From: Thalassotalea sp. G2M2-11
GTDB taxonomy: Bacteria; Pseudomonadota; Gammaproteobacteria; Enterobacterales; Alteromonadaceae
Reading direction: 5' to 3'
Length of the DNA: 64,000 nt
NCBI RefSeq assembly: GCF_017168195.1
Contig: NZ_JADNYL010000001.1
Coordinates: forward strand, 806,001-870,000
Shown: piece by piece, positions 27,158 through 35,491 of the stretch
Position numbering within the stretch: position 1 is the stretch's first letter
How the letters are laid out: each line of letters starts with the position of its first letter
Program-made: the position numbers and the translations under genes
Notes under the pieces: generated by a model
The model's database searches: none
The model's input: only the letters and a program-made list of their open reading frames with translations
Told to the model about the DNA's origin: nothing

Positions 27158-27216
27158 TACTGCTGAGGCAGTAAAAAAAGAAAGAGCATAAAAAGAGTAA
27201 AAATATTTTTCGTCAT
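27157..27216 (-). CDS. pheL: pheA leader peptide
   Basis: 19 codons, MTKNIFTLFMLFLFLLPQQ, ending TAG. Four Phe in nine residues (positions 6, 9, 12, 14) as expected of a phenylalanine attenuation leader; E. coli PheL has seven. It ends just before the alternative stem-loops. The Shine-Dalgarno is weak (AAGTG). A possible extended -10 promoter (TGATATAAA, minus strand, 27267-27259) gives a short 5' leader. Confidence 0.8.
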   Translation of the reverse strand: MTKNIFTLFMLFLFLLPQQ

Positions 27217-27293
27217 TATTGCACTTTAGCGAGCGGTTACTGAGTTTTCAAGCCTTTGTTTATATCAATTTTTCTAACTCACTAACCACTTTG

Positions 27294-27677
27294 CTATAAA
27301 CATTGCCAAACGATCAAGAAAGAACATACAGTAGCTATGCCCCAAACAAGAGAGCGTAATACACTAATATTTACTAAATATAATATTTGGTACACAACTC
27401 GAGCGCCAACATGAAGCAAGGCTAGTTGTTGCACCCATTGACCCGTTTGGTGAGTTGCAATAGCCAATAAAATAGCGGGAGCAAAAATCATGAGTGATTC
27501 AAAGGCATTTTGGTGAGCTGCTAATGCTCGTGCACCAAATCCGGTTAACTTTGCTTGCTGGGCTCGAGGGTGATTATTGTCATACCCTCCAAGTCTATGC
27601 ATAGCAATGGCAACTGGAATTTTACCTAGGTATGGCAGTAGTAGCGCAATAAATAAACAGTAAATCAGTACGGTCAT
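27294..27677 (-). CDS. MAPEG family membrane protein
   Basis: 127 aa with four transmembrane helices, of the membrane-associated eicosanoid/glutathione metabolism (MAPEG) family. The GYDNNHPRAQQAKLTGFGARALAAHQNAFESL segment (about 32-63) with the NAFE motif is the family's glutathione-binding loop region, and HVGARVVYQILYL follows. Bacterial members are mostly uncharacterised. It lies upstream of the pheA leader on the same strand, but the leader has its own promoter-like site. Confidence 0.85.
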   Translation of the reverse strand: MTVLIYCLFIALLLPYLGKIPVAIAMHRLGGYDNNHPRAQQAKLTGFGARALAAHQNAFESLMIFAPAILLAIATHQTGQWVQQLALLHVGARVVYQILYLVNISVLRSLVWGIATVCSFLIVWQCL

Positions 27678-27783
27678 TGTATTTTCCTTTATGGCGGTTC
27701 ATTGTTGGTTACACTTGTAACATTGAAAAACTCTCTTGGTATGATAGTTTGCTAATAATTGAAAACAATTAATTTATCTATTT

Positions 27784-29046
27784 ATGACTAGTGCTAGTCC
27801 TTGGAAACAAGATTTTCCTATTTTTTCTTCTCATGCGCACCCATCACTGTGTTATTTAGATAGTGCAGCCACGTGTTTGACTCCTAAACATGTGGCGGAT
27901 GCTGTCTATCATTATCAATGTTACAGCCATGCTAATAGTCATAAAGGACTTTATCAACTCAGTGCTAACGTTACTGAAAAAGTTGAACATGCGCGTGAAA
28001 CGGTGGCTGATTTTATTGGCGCTACCAGCGGAGCAAGTATCAGTTTTAATTCCGGTACAACCGAAGGGATTAATTTGATTGCTTTTAGTTTTGTTGAACC
28101 TATATTAAGTGATGCATATAAAAAAGGAAAGCCGAGTAACCTAGTGATCAGTGCTGTTGAGCATCATGCTAATTTGTTACCTTGGCAGCGATTAGCCGAG
28201 CGTTATCAAGCAGAGCTTAGAGTGGTGAAGATCACCGACGAAGGCATTATGGATTTAGCACATTTATCTCAGTTACTTGATAATAACACTCGAGTACTCG
28301 CTTTTAGTCATTGCTCCAATGTCTTGGGGCGATTTAATCCAGCAGAGCAGATTTGTAGGATAGCGAAACGCCATCATGTACCAACCATCGTTGATGGTGC
28401 TCAGGCTGTGGCTCATGGGAAAACGAATGTCAGTGCTATTGATTGTGATTTTTATGTTTTCTCTGCACATAAGCTCTATGGCCCAACTGGTTGTGGCGTA
28501 ATGTATGGTAAAACAGAACATTTTGAGCAAATGAGACCCTATCAGCTAGGTGGTGGAATTGTTTCAAAAGTAAATTTCACCGAGTCAGATTTCGTGGCAG
28601 GGGCGACTAAATTTGAGCCGGGTTCACACCATGTTGCAGGTATCGTTGGTTTAGTCGAAGCCATCGAATATTTACACGATATCTCTTGGCCGGATATTCA
28701 GCAGCATATGGAAAAGTTGGCGCTGTATTTAAATACATCGTTAAATGAACTACCCTATTATCAACCCCTGATAGTGCCATCTGCTAAGCGTTTAGCTGCT
28801 CAGCCAACTGAAGTAGCTTCGATAGTGAGCTTTCGACTTAAGAACGTGCATTGTCATGATGTTGCGAGTTTACTTGATAGCAATAATATTGCAGTACGAG
28901 CTGGTCATCACTGCGCGCAACCGCTGCATGAAACATTAGGAGTTACTGCAACAGTGCGGGCATCGCTTGGTTTGTATAATGATTTTTCAGATGTTGATAA
29001 GTTAGTTGCCGGGTTAGATCAAGCGTATCAGTTAATGACAGGTTAG
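27784..29046 (+). CDS. sufS: SufS/CsdA-type cysteine desulfurase
   Basis: 420-aa PLP enzyme that removes sulfur from cysteine and holds it as a persulfide. Visible: YLDSAAT (24-30), the EHHAN His pair (126-130), Asp in IVDGAQA (202-208), PLP Lys230 in SAHKLYGPTG and the persulfide Cys377 in VRAGHHCAQPL, a short-loop type II arrangement. The next gene is a SufU protein, which in Bacillus accepts the persulfide. Followed by xdhC, so it may also serve molybdenum cofactor sulfuration. The gene begins a four-gene operon. CsdA is the alternative name. Confidence 0.88.
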   Translation: MTSASPWKQDFPIFSSHAHPSLCYLDSAATCLTPKHVADAVYHYQCYSHANSHKGLYQLSANVTEKVEHARETVADFIGATSGASISFNSGTTEGINLIAFSFVEPILSDAYKKGKPSNLVISAVEHHANLLPWQRLAERYQAELRVVKITDEGIMDLAHLSQLLDNNTRVLAFSHCSNVLGRFNPAEQICRIAKRHHVPTIVDGAQAVAHGKTNVSAIDCDFYVFSAHKLYGPTGCGVMYGKTEHFEQMRPYQLGGGIVSKVNFTESDFVAGATKFEPGSHHVAGIVGLVEAIEYLHDISWPDIQQHMEKLALYLNTSLNELPYYQPLIVPSAKRLAAQPTEVASIVSFRLKNVHCHDVASLLDSNNIAVRAGHHCAQPLHETLGVTATVRASLGLYNDFSDVDKLVAGLDQAYQLMTG

Positions 29047-29065
29047 CGATAAAGGTAGAGTTTTC

Positions 29066-29533
29066 ATGAGTGAAGCTTCACAACAAAAGCCAGATCAGCC
29101 AGCTGTGCATGATGATCATGCATTATACCAACAAGCATTGTTGGCACATCATAAATCACCCGTTGGTTATAATCTTGCGATAGTGGCTACTCATAGTGCA
29201 CAAGGAGTCAATGCTACTTGTGGTGATGATATCAAGATAGCCGTTGAAATAGAGCAAAACTATCTGCAAGCGCTTGCCTTTTACGGGGACAGTTGTGCAA
29301 TTTGTCGCGCTTCTGCTTCGATGCTTTGCCAACACCTGAAGGGGCTTTCGGTGGCAGAGGTGCTCGCATTAAGTCAGAAAGTCAAGGCGTCTTTGTCGGA
29401 GAATGTCAGCTTAATAGGTGTTGCCGCTGAGCAATTTGAACCGCTGAGATCAGTGGAAAAATTCCCTGTACGTAAGCAATGTGCTTTGCTACCTTGGACG
29501 ACACTGGAACAGGCACTCAATGCAACATCTTAG
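29066..29533 (+). CDS. sufU: SufU-like zinc sulfurtransferase/Fe-S scaffold
   Basis: 155 aa of the IscU/SufU fold. Conserved residues match Bacillus SufU: Cys52 and Asp54 in TCGDD, Cys77 in DSCAICRASAS, Cys139 in KFPVRKQCALLPW, and an extra loop between the last two Cys that SufU has and IscU lacks. It would accept sulfur from the desulfurase encoded 19 bp upstream. It is not SufE/CsdE, the partner usual in enterobacteria. SufU in a gammaproteobacterium is worth note. Followed by xdhC after 21 bp. Confidence 0.82.
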   Translation: MSEASQQKPDQPAVHDDHALYQQALLAHHKSPVGYNLAIVATHSAQGVNATCGDDIKIAVEIEQNYLQALAFYGDSCAICRASASMLCQHLKGLSVAEVLALSQKVKASLSENVSLIGVAAEQFEPLRSVEKFPVRKQCALLPWTTLEQALNATS

Positions 29534-29554
29534 GTGCAATAAAGCGGCAATAGC

Positions 29555-30568
29555 ATGCAAGAAAACTGGCAACAACTGATAGCGCAATTCGAACCATCAA
29601 AAGCTTATGTATTGGCTACCATAGTGGCGACGCAAGGTTCTACTTATCGTAAATCTGGCACTATGATGTTAATCGATCAACAGGGACAATGTACGGGGCT
29701 ACTCAGTGGTGGTTGTTTAGAAGCTGATATCGCGTTACATGCCGAACAGGTTTTTAATCACCAGCAAAGCAAATTACTTCAGTATGATTTAAAAGCCGAT
29801 GCAGATTTATTGTGGGGGCTGGGGTTAGGCTGCGAAGGGGCGATTGATATCTTGTTACAACCCCTTACTCCTGAAAATGAACATCTTGGCTTTTATCAAC
29901 TTATCCAACAGCTAGAGCAGAGAAAATCTGGCTTTTATTGTCAACGCATCGCCGAACAAACAGAGCCTAAAGCGGCATTTATTGCCTGTCATCATGATGA
30001 TAGTGGTTCGGTAAAACAAGCTTTAGCTTCAATTAAACACACTGACGATGCTGCCCAGTGGTTAGTTACGCCAATGATGCCGATTTTTAGCATTTTATTA
30101 TGTGGTGCAGGGCCTGATGCGGTTCCTGTGGTTACTATGGCTCAGCAACTAGGTTGGCATATTACTTTACAAGATCATCGTGACAGCCATTTGGCCCAGC
30201 CAGAATTTGCCAATTGCTTTAACAGACGTAAACTTCGAGCTGAGCACACTACTGCCGCCGATTTTATTGGTTTTGATGGCGTGATCATCATGACGCATAA
30301 CTTAACCAGTGATGGACAATTATTGAAAAATGCTCTTGATGCAGAGCTTGGTTATATTGGCTTGCTTGGGCCAGCAGGACGAAGAGATAAGTTACTCAAC
30401 GAACTGTCGTTAACGGCGAAAGAGGTAAATGGGCGAGTATATGGCCCTATTGGGTTGGATCTTGGTGGCCGAAGTCCACAAGCGATTGCCTTATCCATTT
30501 GTGCGCAAATTCAGCAATTTATTAGTCATCAACAGCAACATCAAGGGATGAAATCTTGGTACCTGTAA
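29555..30568 (+). CDS. xdhC: XdhC family molybdenum cofactor protein
   Basis: 337 aa. N-terminal XdhC/CoxI domain (about 10-90, VLATIVATQGSTYRKSGTMMLI and GLLSGGCLEADIA) and C-terminal Rossmann XdhC_C domain (about 180-320, LCGAGPDAVPVVTMAQQLGW). XdhC binds molybdenum cofactor, aids its sulfuration with a cysteine desulfurase, and inserts it in xanthine-dehydrogenase-type enzymes. A desulfurase lies upstream and a MocA-like gene overlaps its end by 13 bp, which fits. No such hydroxylase is in the window. Confidence 0.85.
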   Translation: MQENWQQLIAQFEPSKAYVLATIVATQGSTYRKSGTMMLIDQQGQCTGLLSGGCLEADIALHAEQVFNHQQSKLLQYDLKADADLLWGLGLGCEGAIDILLQPLTPENEHLGFYQLIQQLEQRKSGFYCQRIAEQTEPKAAFIACHHDDSGSVKQALASIKHTDDAAQWLVTPMMPIFSILLCGAGPDAVPVVTMAQQLGWHITLQDHRDSHLAQPEFANCFNRRKLRAEHTTAADFIGFDGVIIMTHNLTSDGQLLKNALDAELGYIGLLGPAGRRDKLLNELSLTAKEVNGRVYGPIGLDLGGRSPQAIALSICAQIQQFISHQQQHQGMKSWYL

Positions 30569-31179
30569 GCGAGCCAACACTTGCTATTGTTATTTTGGCT
30601 GCAGGCTGCTCTTCTCGTTTAGGTCAGGCCAAGCAACTAGTGAAAATAGGGCAACAAAGCTTGTTGGTCAGACAATGTCAGCTGGCATTATCCATTTCTG
30701 CTAATGTGACATGTGTACTAGGTTTTCAAGCTGAGCGTATGGGGGATGAAATTGCACCGTTGAAGATACAAAGTATGGTAAACCCTGATTGGCAAAAAGG
30801 ATTATCAAACTCAATTGCATTTGGCATAAAAACGCTGACACCAAACATTGATGGGATAATGCTGATACTTGTCGATCAATGGCAATTATGCCAAGCCGAC
30901 CTTAATAAACTTGTTAATAGTTGGCGGCAAGTGCCAGAGAAAATTGTGTGCGCGTCAATAGACAATGGTGACAATGACAAGTCAATCTTTGGTCCACCTG
31001 TGATATTCCCGAAGCGATACTTTCCTGAGTTAATCGCTTTAGAAAAAGGCTCAGGTGCCAAGGCAATAATTAAGCAGTATAAGGATAACGTGATATTTAT
31101 CCCAATGGCTGAGGCGTTTACTGATTTAGACACGCCAGAGCAACTTGTACGCTTGCAACGCTTTTTTAACCAAGATTAA
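30556..31179 (+). CDS. MocA-like molybdenum cofactor nucleotidyltransferase
   Basis: 207 aa. N-terminal NTP-transferase signature ILAAGCSSRLGQAKQLVKIG (about 12-31) as in MobA/MocA; PDWQKGLSNSIAFGI and DGIMLILVDQWQL follow. MocA adds CMP to molybdopterin, MobA adds GMP; adjacency to xdhC favours the MocA-type cytosine cofactor. In the DxPL-like motif the usual Pro is Gln (VDQWQL). The TTG start at 30556 overlaps xdhC by 13 bp, with AAGGGA 8 bp upstream. Confidence 0.8.
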   Translation: MVPVSEPTLAIVILAAGCSSRLGQAKQLVKIGQQSLLVRQCQLALSISANVTCVLGFQAERMGDEIAPLKIQSMVNPDWQKGLSNSIAFGIKTLTPNIDGIMLILVDQWQLCQADLNKLVNSWRQVPEKIVCASIDNGDNDKSIFGPPVIFPKRYFPELIALEKGSGAKAIIKQYKDNVIFIPMAEAFTDLDTPEQLVRLQRFFNQD

Positions 31180-31221
31180 CTTGGTAAAATCCCCAGTAAG
31201 ATAAATTTGATGGAATTTCCT

Positions 31222-31773
31222 ATGGCTTCTTTACAAGATCAGCTTTTAAAAGCTGGCTTAACCACAAAACAAAAAGCGCGACAAGCGAATACCGACAAAC
31301 GTAAAAAAAATAAACAAAAACGTAGCGGAGCAAAAGTTGATACCAGCTTGCAAGAGCAAGTTAAACAAGATTTAGCGAAAGCGCAGCAAGAAAAAATTGC
31401 CAGAGATGCTGCGTTAAATGCACAAAAGCAAGAACAACTTGCGTTGAAAGAGCAAGAATTACGTATTCAACAAATTTTGCAACATCATCAAATAAAAGAT
31501 GTTGATGGCGAAACAGAATACAATTACACCTTCAATAATGTCATTAAAAAACTTTATTTAAATAGTGCGACGCATCAAGCATTAGTCAATGGTCGCTTAG
31601 CACTGTGCGGGCAACAAGATGTGACTTATATTGTTACCAAAGAGACTGCAGAAAAGCTTGCTGAGTTAGATGATAAAGTGATTTTAGTGCAAAATGACAA
31701 AGTTGATGATGAGCACAGTGATGCGGATGATCCGTATGCCGATTATCAAATTCCTGATGATCTTATGTGGTAA
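31222..31773 (+). CDS. yaiL: YaiL family protein (DUF2058)
   Basis: 183 aa. Starts MASLQDQLLKAGLTTKQKARQ, the DUF2058 N-terminus. A long Lys/Gln/Ala-rich helical region (about 20-95) is followed by a small globular domain (about 95-160) and an acidic tail. Reported as a nucleoprotein/polynucleotide enzyme in E. coli annotation, but the function is not firm. The ATG at 31222 is chosen over upstream TTG/ATG at 31207 and 31210, because GGAA lies just before it and the family starts there. Confidence 0.88.
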   Translation: MASLQDQLLKAGLTTKQKARQANTDKRKKNKQKRSGAKVDTSLQEQVKQDLAKAQQEKIARDAALNAQKQEQLALKEQELRIQQILQHHQIKDVDGETEYNYTFNNVIKKLYLNSATHQALVNGRLALCGQQDVTYIVTKETAEKLAELDDKVILVQNDKVDDEHSDADDPYADYQIPDDLMW

Positions 31774-31780
31774 TTTATAT

Positions 31781-31815
31781 TAAGCGGTTAGCGCTTGTCG
31801 CTGTTAAACCGCTTA
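31781..31815. repeat. Hairpin between yaiL and the glutaredoxin gene
   Basis: TAAGCGGTT (31781-31789) with AACCGCTTA (31807-31815); inner AGCG with CGCT. No T-run follows. It overlaps a possible promoter (TTGTCG 31795, 18 bp, TAGACT 31819). Confidence 0.5.
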
Positions 31816-31859
31816 TGCTAGACTGCGCGGCCGAATAATAGCCTAAATAAGAGGTAGAT

Positions 31860-32222
31860 ATGGTTATTTTGCGTTGGATCATCGGTCGCATTATATTATT
31901 TTTTGATTTTATTTTTTCCCCTCGTCGCCCTAAACGCGCGCAAGAAGAGCAGCAACAAGTGGATGCCAGTACGGCTCATTTAAGCCTTTATCAACTACCG
32001 GCTTGTCCGTTTTGTGTGAAAGTCAGACGAACCATGAAAAGAGGTGGACTAAATATTGAGCTTAAGAATATCAATAAAGATCAAACACTTCGTCAAGAGT
32101 TAATTGAGCAAGGCGGTAAACGTACTGTGCCATGTTTAAAAATTGTAGATGAGCAAGCACAAGTGACCTGGCTTTATGAGTCATCACAAATTAACCAATA
32201 CTTACAACAATTTGTTAAATAA
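31860..32222 (+). CDS. Membrane-anchored glutaredoxin-like protein
   Basis: 120 aa. A short N-terminal hydrophobic segment (about 3-18) and basic stretch precede a glutaredoxin/GST N-terminal thioredoxin fold: LSLYQLPACPFCVKVRRTM with the CPFC motif (about 45-48), TVPCLKI with the cis-Pro, and YESSQINQYL at the glutathione-binding end. Probable thiol reductant on the cytoplasmic face of the membrane. AGAGGTAGAT lies just before the ATG. Confidence 0.85.
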   Translation: MVILRWIIGRIILFFDFIFSPRRPKRAQEEQQQVDASTAHLSLYQLPACPFCVKVRRTMKRGGLNIELKNINKDQTLRQELIEQGGKRTVPCLKIVDEQAQVTWLYESSQINQYLQQFVK

Positions 32223-32294
32223 CAACTTGATGTAAAAAAGAAAGAATTATTTTGTCGCTCAAGTGGTCTAGTGAATATTACAGAGGCTATTTGA

Positions 32295-33308
32295 GTGACA
32301 TCTATGACAAAAAATATTGGTCAACCTGCATCCTGGCAATTGGCGGAAAATCAAGTAACAGATGAAGCTGTTTATCATTCTCGTCGGACATTATTAAAAA
32401 AGCTTGGTTTTATTGGTGCTGGCACATTGCTTAGCACTAATACTCAAGCAATTGACTGGTTTTCATCAAAAAAACCGCAAGTATTTAATACTTCTCCACT
32501 GACTTTTAAAGCGGCTGATACTAGTAAACAAACATTAACTCCTGAGTCTAAAGTAACTAGCCATAATAATTTTTATGAATTTGGTACGGGGAAATCTGAT
32601 CCGGTAAAAAATGCTCAAAGTTTTAACGTTGATCCCTGGAAACTGAGTATCACAGGGCTAGTGGAACAACCGATCACCTTAGATTATGACGACCTTTTTA
32701 AGCGATTCACCTTGGAAGAGCGTATTTATCGATTGCGTTGTGTTGAAGCTTGGTCAATGGTCATTCCTTGGATAGGTTTTCCGCTGGCCGATATTCTAAA
32801 GCAAGCAAAACCGTTATCAAAAGCAAAATATGTAGCGTTTGAAACCTTGTATGATCCCAAACAAATGCCAGGTCAAAATAGTCGTCGCATTGGTGGTGGT
32901 ATTGATTACCCTTATGTTGAAGGCTTACGATTAGATGAGGCTACGCATCCTTTAACCTTAATGAGTGTTGGACTTTATGGTAAAACCTTACCTGCCCAAA
33001 ATGGAGCTCCGATCCGTTTAGTGGTGCCATGGAAGTACGGTTTTAAGAGCATAAAATCGATTGTATCCATTAAGTTAGTGGATAAAATGCCGCCAACGAC
33101 ATGGAATATACTGGCCCCGCATGAGTATGGTTTTTACGCGAATGTTAACCCCGAGGTTGATCATCCAAGATGGAGTCAAGCCAGTGAACGCAGGATCACC
33201 ACAGGTGGACTCTTCGCGCGTAATCGAATAGACACCTTGCCATTTAATGGATACGCCGAACAAGTAGCTCATTTATATAAAAATATGGATTTAACTAAAT
33301 ATTTTTAG
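32295..33308 (+). CDS. msrP: Periplasmic methionine sulfoxide reductase catalytic subunit MsrP (YedY)
   Basis: 337-aa molybdoenzyme that repairs oxidised Met in periplasmic proteins, with electrons from MsrQ. A Tat signal, [14 protein letters not shown] (about 28-41), means it is exported folded with its cofactor. The sulfite-oxidase-type domain has the molybdenum ligand Cys149 in [14 protein letters not shown]. It uses plain Mo-molybdopterin, not the cytosine form. The GTG start at 32295 has AGAGG 8 bp before it; the ATG at 32304 would be too far. msrQ follows after 12 bp. Confidence 0.95.
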   Translation: MTSMTKNIGQPASWQLAENQVTDEAVYHSRRTLLKKLGFIGAGTLLSTNTQAIDWFSSKKPQVFNTSPLTFKAADTSKQTLTPESKVTSHNNFYEFGTGKSDPVKNAQSFNVDPWKLSITGLVEQPITLDYDDLFKRFTLEERIYRLRCVEAWSMVIPWIGFPLADILKQAKPLSKAKYVAFETLYDPKQMPGQNSRRIGGGIDYPYVEGLRLDEATHPLTLMSVGLYGKTLPAQNGAPIRLVVPWKYGFKSIKSIVSIKLVDKMPPTTWNILAPHEYGFYANVNPEVDHPRWSQASERRITTGGLFARNRIDTLPFNGYAEQVAHLYKNMDLTKYF

Positions 33309-33320
33309 GGGTTAGGTATT

Positions 33321-33926
33321 TTGAGTAAAGCTCATACTATTTTTCTATTAAAAACTGTTATACACCTGTTGTCGGCAGGACTCTTAGCTAATTTGTATTA
33401 TCAGGCGATTGTCGATCAGTTAGGCGCAGATCCGGTCGAAGCGGTTTTGCACTTTACTGGTATTGGTGCGTTTAACTTGTTATTGCTGAGCTTGACGGTT
33501 AGCCCTTTAGTTAAGTGTTTTAAGTGGCAAATATTGATGAAGGTCAGACGGTTATTGGGCTTATATAGTTTTACTTATGCGTTATGTCATGTCTTAAGTT
33601 TTTTAGCGTTTGAAGTGCAATTTAATTGGACACTTTTTATCGATGAAGTAATAGAGCGGCCTTATATCACGGTTGGTATGAGTGCTTTTGTTATTTTATT
33701 TGCGCTGGCTGTAACTTCCATTAGTCGACTCAAAAAACAATTGGGACGGCATTGGCAGTTACTCCATAACTGGGTTTATCTGGCATTATTATTAATCGCC
33801 TTACATTTTTACTGGTCTGTGAAGTCTGAAGTGATTGAACCTAGTATTTATGTACTGATTTGCTTGGTTTTATTATGGCTGCGAAAAAAGAAACTGACAC
33901 GCAGGTTTACTCGTCGTGTTCACTGA
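33321..33926 (+). CDS. msrQ: MsrQ haem-binding membrane subunit (YedZ)
   Basis: 201 aa with six transmembrane helices of the ferric-reductase-like domain. His residues in helices (ALCHVLSF, HWQLLHNWVYLAL, ALHFYW) fit haem b ligation. It passes electrons from quinol or flavin to MsrP. TTG start at 33321 with GGGGTTAGG upstream. Ends the msrP-msrQ operon. Confidence 0.93.
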   Translation: MSKAHTIFLLKTVIHLLSAGLLANLYYQAIVDQLGADPVEAVLHFTGIGAFNLLLLSLTVSPLVKCFKWQILMKVRRLLGLYSFTYALCHVLSFLAFEVQFNWTLFIDEVIERPYITVGMSAFVILFALAVTSISRLKKQLGRHWQLLHNWVYLALLLIALHFYWSVKSEVIEPSIYVLICLVLLWLRKKKLTRRFTRRVH

Positions 33927-34094
33927 TATTGTGTATTTCATCTTAAGTTTTTAGCACTTGGTCGCACATCCGTATCAATTAGCCACAATAAACTTGTTCA
34001 ACGTCATTATTCATAATAATGTTGTTAAGATTAGGTAAAATAATAAGCGTAAATTAGTCGACATCGACTGATGATTCACTAGGAACCCTTTAAA

Positions 34095-35477
34095 ATGCAA
34101 AAATTTATACCATCATTATTGGTGGCTGCTGTTTCTGTTGCGTTAACTGGTTGTTTACAATCGGATAAGCAAGATGAAAAAGTTGAGATCAATAAAAATC
34201 CTTACCCAAGTACTTATCAATCACTACCAAGCACAAATACGTTAATTCGCCATGCGACTGTGTTGACGGGCACAGGTGAGCGCATCGACAATGCGGATGT
34301 GTTAATGATCGATGGTAAAATTTCTCAAGTGGGTGTTGGTTTATCCGCTGATGGAGCCGTTGAGGTCGATGCCTCTGGTAAATGGTTAACGCCAGGCATT
34401 ATTGATGTGCACTCGCATTTAGGTGTTTATCCTAGTCCATCAGCAGAATCTCACTCTGATGGAAATGAGGCGACTCAACCTAATACTTCAGAAGTATGGG
34501 CTGAACACAGTATTTGGCCACAAGATCCTGGTTTTCAAAGAGCACGAGCTGGCGGTATCACTACCTTACAAATTTTACCTGGCTCAGCAAACTTATTTGG
34601 TGGTCGTGGCGTGACCTTACGTAATGTCCCTAGTCATACCATGCAAGGCATGAAATTTCCTGAGGCACCTTATGGTTTAAAAATGGCGTGTGGTGAAAAC
34701 CCTAAACGTGTTTATGGCGGTAAAAAAGTGTCACCATCTACTCGTATGGGGAACATGGCGGGTTATCGCATGGCATGGGCAGAAGCGTCTGAATATAAAC
34801 GTGCCTGGGATAAGTATGAAGCAGATTATGCGGCTGGCAAAAATCCAGAAGCACCGGCTAGAGATATTGAGCTAGATACCTTAAAAGGTGTGTTAGAAGG
34901 TGAAATACTGATTCACAATCATTGCTATAAAGCTGAAGAAATGGCCATGATGATCGATTTAGGCAAAGAGTTTGGTTATCACTCTGGTACATTCCATCAT
35001 GCGATTGAAGCGTACAAAATCGCTGATAAATTAGCTGAAAATGGTAACTGTGCGGCTATGTGGCCTGATTGGTGGGGCTTTAAAATGGAAGCCTATGACA
35101 TGGTGCAAGAAAATGTTGCTATTGTCGATGCTAAGGCTAATTCGTGTGCCGTAGTACATTCTGATTCTGCTACAACGATTCAGCGTTTGAATCAAGAAGC
35201 GGGTAAAGTGATGTATCGGGCAAATGATAATGGTTTTGATATTAAACCGGAACATGCTATTACCTGGATCACTGCAAATGCGGCGAAATCATTAGGTATT
35301 GCTGATAAAACTGGTAGCTTAGAAACGGGTAAAAATGCCGATGTGGTGTTATGGAATCGCAATCCATTTAGTGTATATGCGCAAGCAGAGCAGGTGTTTG
35401 TTGATGGGGCTAAAGTATATGATCGTTTTGATGAAAAATATCAAGCTAAAAGCGATTTTATGTTAGGTCAGCAATAA
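34095..35477 (+). CDS. Secreted amidohydrolase, metal-binding partner
   Basis: 460 aa. Lipoprotein signal with lipobox LTGC (Cys20), then an amidohydrolase (TIM-barrel) with the HxH metal motif in GIIDVHSHLGVYPSP (about 100-113), further His in EILIHNHCYKA and GYHSGTFHHAIEAYK, and the C-terminal beta-sandwich segment KTGSLETGKNADVVLWNRNPF. Imidazolonepropionase/dipeptidase-like; the substrate is unknown. The next gene (14 bp on) encodes a paralogue lacking these ligands, so a heteromer is possible. Periplasmic or outer-membrane-attached. Confidence 0.85.
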   Translation: MQKFIPSLLVAAVSVALTGCLQSDKQDEKVEINKNPYPSTYQSLPSTNTLIRHATVLTGTGERIDNADVLMIDGKISQVGVGLSADGAVEVDASGKWLTPGIIDVHSHLGVYPSPSAESHSDGNEATQPNTSEVWAEHSIWPQDPGFQRARAGGITTLQILPGSANLFGGRGVTLRNVPSHTMQGMKFPEAPYGLKMACGENPKRVYGGKKVSPSTRMGNMAGYRMAWAEASEYKRAWDKYEADYAAGKNPEAPARDIELDTLKGVLEGEILIHNHCYKAEEMAMMIDLGKEFGYHSGTFHHAIEAYKIADKLAENGNCAAMWPDWWGFKMEAYDMVQENVAIVDAKANSCAVVHSDSATTIQRLNQEAGKVMYRANDNGFDIKPEHAITWITANAAKSLGIADKTGSLETGKNADVVLWNRNPFSVYAQAEQVFVDGAKVYDRFDEKYQAKSDFMLGQQ

Positions 35478-35491
35478 TAAGGGATAATACT

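Noticed and set aside
29066-29533. SufE/CsdE annotation beside the desulfurase
   Set aside because: The Cys/Asp pattern and the KFPVR-Q-CALLPW end match SufU/IscU, not SufE.
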